A stretch of 58,079 nucleotides of DNA from a virus. The notes beneath the pieces were generated by a model. That model saw only the letters and a program-made list of their open reading frames with translations, was not told the DNA's origin and made no database searches. Each line of letters starts with the position of its first letter. Within the stretch, counting starts at the first letter, position 1. A program made the translations under genes and the position numbers. Below, one piece after another: positions 56,865 to 58,079 of the stretch. The stretch is taken from IMG/VR virus record IMGVR_UViG_3300048823_000073, positions 1 through 58,079 of that record. One strand, written 5' to 3'.

Positions 56865-57016
56865 TTAGAGGTTTTTAGGTTGTGGGGCTTAGAGGGGGTT
56901 TTATGCGGGCCGGTCAGATATCCGAAGTGGGTTTTAGAGGGGGTGAGGTACTCGATGGGGTTATCCGGGGGACTTACGATCGTTTGAGTTGTCCGGGTTT
57001 TAGAGGGGGGTGAGGT
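56865..57016. repeat. G-rich direct repeats beside integrase, possible attP arm sites
   Basis: TTAGAGG-type words occur at 56865, 56889, 56935 and 57000. The best pair, GGGTTTTAGAGGGGGTGAGGT at 56929-56949 and again (one extra G) at 56995-57016, is 66 bp apart. Direct repeats next to an integrase gene often are arm-type binding sites; this is inference. No gene in this stretch is convincing. Confidence 0.6.
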
Positions 57017-57132
57017 GCTTGGTGCTATTTGGGTATAATCTGGTGCTATTGCGAATTTGTAGGTTCTATATGTGCGACCCCTAAAAGGGCCACGCCCCCC
57101 ACCGCCACCCTTGGTCCATATGGGGCGCCGGT

Positions 57133-57150
57133 CTTACCTCGAAAGGTAAC
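57133..57150. repeat. Palindrome copy in gene-free region (57133)
   Basis: CTTACCTCGAAAGGTAAC, upstream of the structured RNA-like region and not next to any start codon. Confidence 0.9.
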
Positions 57151-57159
57151 AGCATATCC

Positions 57160-57521
57160 CCTCCCCGGGGCTCTATTGTGGAAGGGAAACCTCCCCCGGC
57201 CCAAAGGTTCCAGGGTCACGCATCAGGGCTCCATCTTCGCCCAAGAACCGCAGTCATGCCAGACTGACACGAGGCCAGCGGTCCGATTGTCTTACAATCA
57301 GCCGGAAGCGACGCCTCGCTAAAGTGGAAACCCCGCGATGAACGGGACAGAACCCAAGTCTTACCTTGGGGCTGGCATGGTGGCAAAATAGCAGACGGGA
57401 AGCAAAACCCCTGCGAATATGCCGCGTTACTCTGCAAGAACCCCCCTAACTAGGGTTGCTCGCCATGTTTACAGGGCGGCAAGCGGTGCAAATCCGCGCG
57501 GCGGGGTTCTTGCACGGTAAC
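57160..57521 (+). ncRNA. Structured non-coding RNA candidate
   Basis: A roughly 360-base gene-free stretch with many nested stems. CATGCCAG (57255-57262) pairs with CTGGCATG (57372-57379). Inside it CGAGGC (57270-57275) pairs with GCCTCG (57313-57318), GATTGT (57285-57290) with ACAATC (57294-57299), and CCCAAG (57353-57358) with CTTGGG (57365-57370). Farther on TGCAAGAACCCC (57433-57444) pairs perfectly with GGGGTTCTTGCA (57503-57514), closing three hairpins. The strand is assumed. It is not a recognised tRNA. Confidence 0.6.
57426..57521 (+). ncRNA. Cloverleaf-like RNA domain
   Basis: A 12-bp closing stem (57433-57444/57503-57514), extended by GTTAC/GTAAC after one mismatch, encloses three arms: CCCT/AGGG; TTGC-T-CGCC/GGCG-GCAA with a 10-base loop (57456-57482); and GCGG/CCGC with a 7-base TGCAAAT loop (57483-57497). 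It resembles a tRNA cloverleaf with a long acceptor, but arm lengths and the missing canonical T-loop argue against a normal tRNA. Confidence 0.5.
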
Positions 57522-57548
57522 ACTGGAAAACCCATAAGGGTTAACCCT

Positions 57549-57566
57549 GTTACCTTTCAAGGTAAA
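57549..57566. repeat. Palindrome copy used as RBS (57549)
   Basis: GTTACCTTTCAAGGTAAA, six bases before ATG 57572; the right arm is the ribosome site. Confidence 0.85.
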
Positions 57567-57571
57567 CGACA

Positions 57572-57862
57572 ATGGGAAAAACACTTAGAGCCGCGAAGCT
57601 TGCGCAGTCTTTCGTTCGCTTGGAACGTAAAAGCGTGACAAGTTTAGAGATTGCCGCACTAGGGCGTAAGCACGAACGCGAAATCAAGCGTGATGCTTAC
57701 TATGCGGCACGGCGCGAAATGATCGAATTACTGGACAAGCAAATGGATGCGGTGACGCGCGGTTTGCTTGCAACTAAGGTTGCGCCTGGCACCGCATACG
57801 GTGCGCGTGATCTGCAAACCAAAAAGGCTCGCGCTCTCTCGATGAACTCTTGGCGCGCATGA
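57572..57862 (+). CDS. Basic helical hypothetical protein
   Basis: A 96-aa protein, strongly basic and helical (A-A-L-G-R-K-H-E-R-E-I-K-R-D-A-Y-Y-A-A-R-R-E). AAGGTAAACGACA precedes ATG 57572. It lies between the structured RNA and the origin-like iterons. DNA or RNA binding is plausible from charge, but no family is recognised. Confidence 0.6.
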   Translation: MGKTLRAAKLAQSFVRLERKSVTSLEIAALGRKHEREIKRDAYYAARREMIELLDKQMDAVTRGLLATKVAPGTAYGARDLQTKKARALSMNSWRA

Positions 57863-57910
57863 GTTTCGATTGGGTTATCTCCGTCGGAATTTGTTTGCTC
57901 ACTTGGGCAG

Positions 57911-58079
57911 GCGCTTGATTATTGGTTGCGACCTTGGCATGGAAATTGCTAGGCCGCAACCAATTGTGGCAAAATTATGTGGATTTACACAATCGGCGCT
58001 TGATTATTGGTTGCGACCTTGGCATGGAAATTGCTAGGCCGCAACCAATTGTGGCAAAATTATGTGGATTTACACAATC
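57911..58079. repeat. 85-bp tandem repeat and terminal 127-bp overlap with window start
   Basis: An 85-bp unit beginning GCGCTTGATTATTGG occurs at 57911-57995 and again at 57996-58079, truncated by the window end. Bases 57953-58079 are identical to bases 1-127. The identity stops exactly at 127 bp, which suits a circular contig closed with an assembly k-mer overlap. A circularly permuted phage genome would give the same picture. Because the overlap lies inside a tandem repeat, the true number of 85-bp units may be underestimated. Confidence 0.85.

Noticed and set aside
57480-57510. Cobalamin riboswitch core
   Set aside because: GGTGCAAATCC resembles one core word, but the other conserved segments and B12 genes are missing.
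57433-57514. tRNA gene
   Set aside because: Cloverleaf-like shape but a 12-bp acceptor, 10-base anticodon loop, no standard D-loop, a TGCAAAT T-loop and no CCA; not a normal tRNA.

Overview
This window looks like the complete genome of a tailed, podovirus-type bacteriophage. The first 127 bases are identical to the last 127, so it most likely closes into a circle of about 57,952 bp. Exactly 127 bp is also a common assembler k-mer, so the overlap is probably an assembly signature and not proof of a physical terminal repeat. The host cannot be fixed from sequence alone. The GC-rich coding sequence, Shine-Dalgarno starts and sigma70-like promoters suggest a GC-rich proteobacterium, perhaps alphaproteobacterial (inference).

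Layout. Bases 1-785 plus the right tip are a non-coding, AT-rich, repeat-rich region with iterons, DnaA-box-like words and a promoter: the likely origin/control region. From 786 to 22559 everything reads rightward. An HTH gene leads, followed by many tiny membrane or secreted proteins and hypothetical proteins, then nucleotide-pool and replication genes: a dATP/dGTP diphosphohydrolase-like protein, a MoxR-type AAA+ ATPase with a metallopeptidase/VWA partner, a family A DNA polymerase, two PD-(D/E)XK nucleases, a SNF2-type helicase, an SSB-like protein and a PrimPol-DUF927 primase-helicase. From about 51.7 kb down to 22.6 kb the leftward strand carries the virion and lysis genes: portal, small Lys/Gly-rich proteins, decoration-like proteins, scaffold, major capsid, head-tail adaptors, lysis genes, tail fibre with collar domain, tail proteins, and large ejection-type proteins including a 2145-aa giant with an HEAVH metallopeptidase motif. 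Terminase small and large subunits (51.7-53.6 kb) read rightward, divergent from the portal. Bases 53.6-56.8 kb are a leftward accessory block: HNH endonuclease, dCTP-deaminase-like protein, micro-membrane genes, an AlpA-like HTH regulator and a broken tyrosine integrase. Then come G-rich direct repeats, a strongly structured gene-less stretch that looks like a non-coding RNA, and one last rightward gene.

The most striking feature is an 18-bp palindrome, consensus GTTACCTNNNNAGGTAAC, in more than 60 copies spread across the whole genome on both transcription arms. It fills most intergenic gaps and also sits inside genes, where it is written through as T-x-x-G-[N/K] or L-P-x-x-V peptides. At gene starts its right arm doubles as the Shine-Dalgarno sequence. 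At the HTH regulator promoter near 56.27 kb it contains the -35 box. This resembles a stoperator network (dispersed repressor sites, as known for mycobacteriophage L5) fused with translation initiation, but with an unfamiliar palindrome.

The integrase keeps its arm-binding N-terminus and its GH...Y C-terminal box in a different frame, with the catalytic middle deleted. The phage therefore looks like a recently decayed temperate lineage that kept its operator network. Consistent with that history, the PolA carries leucine at the position equivalent to E. coli Phe762.
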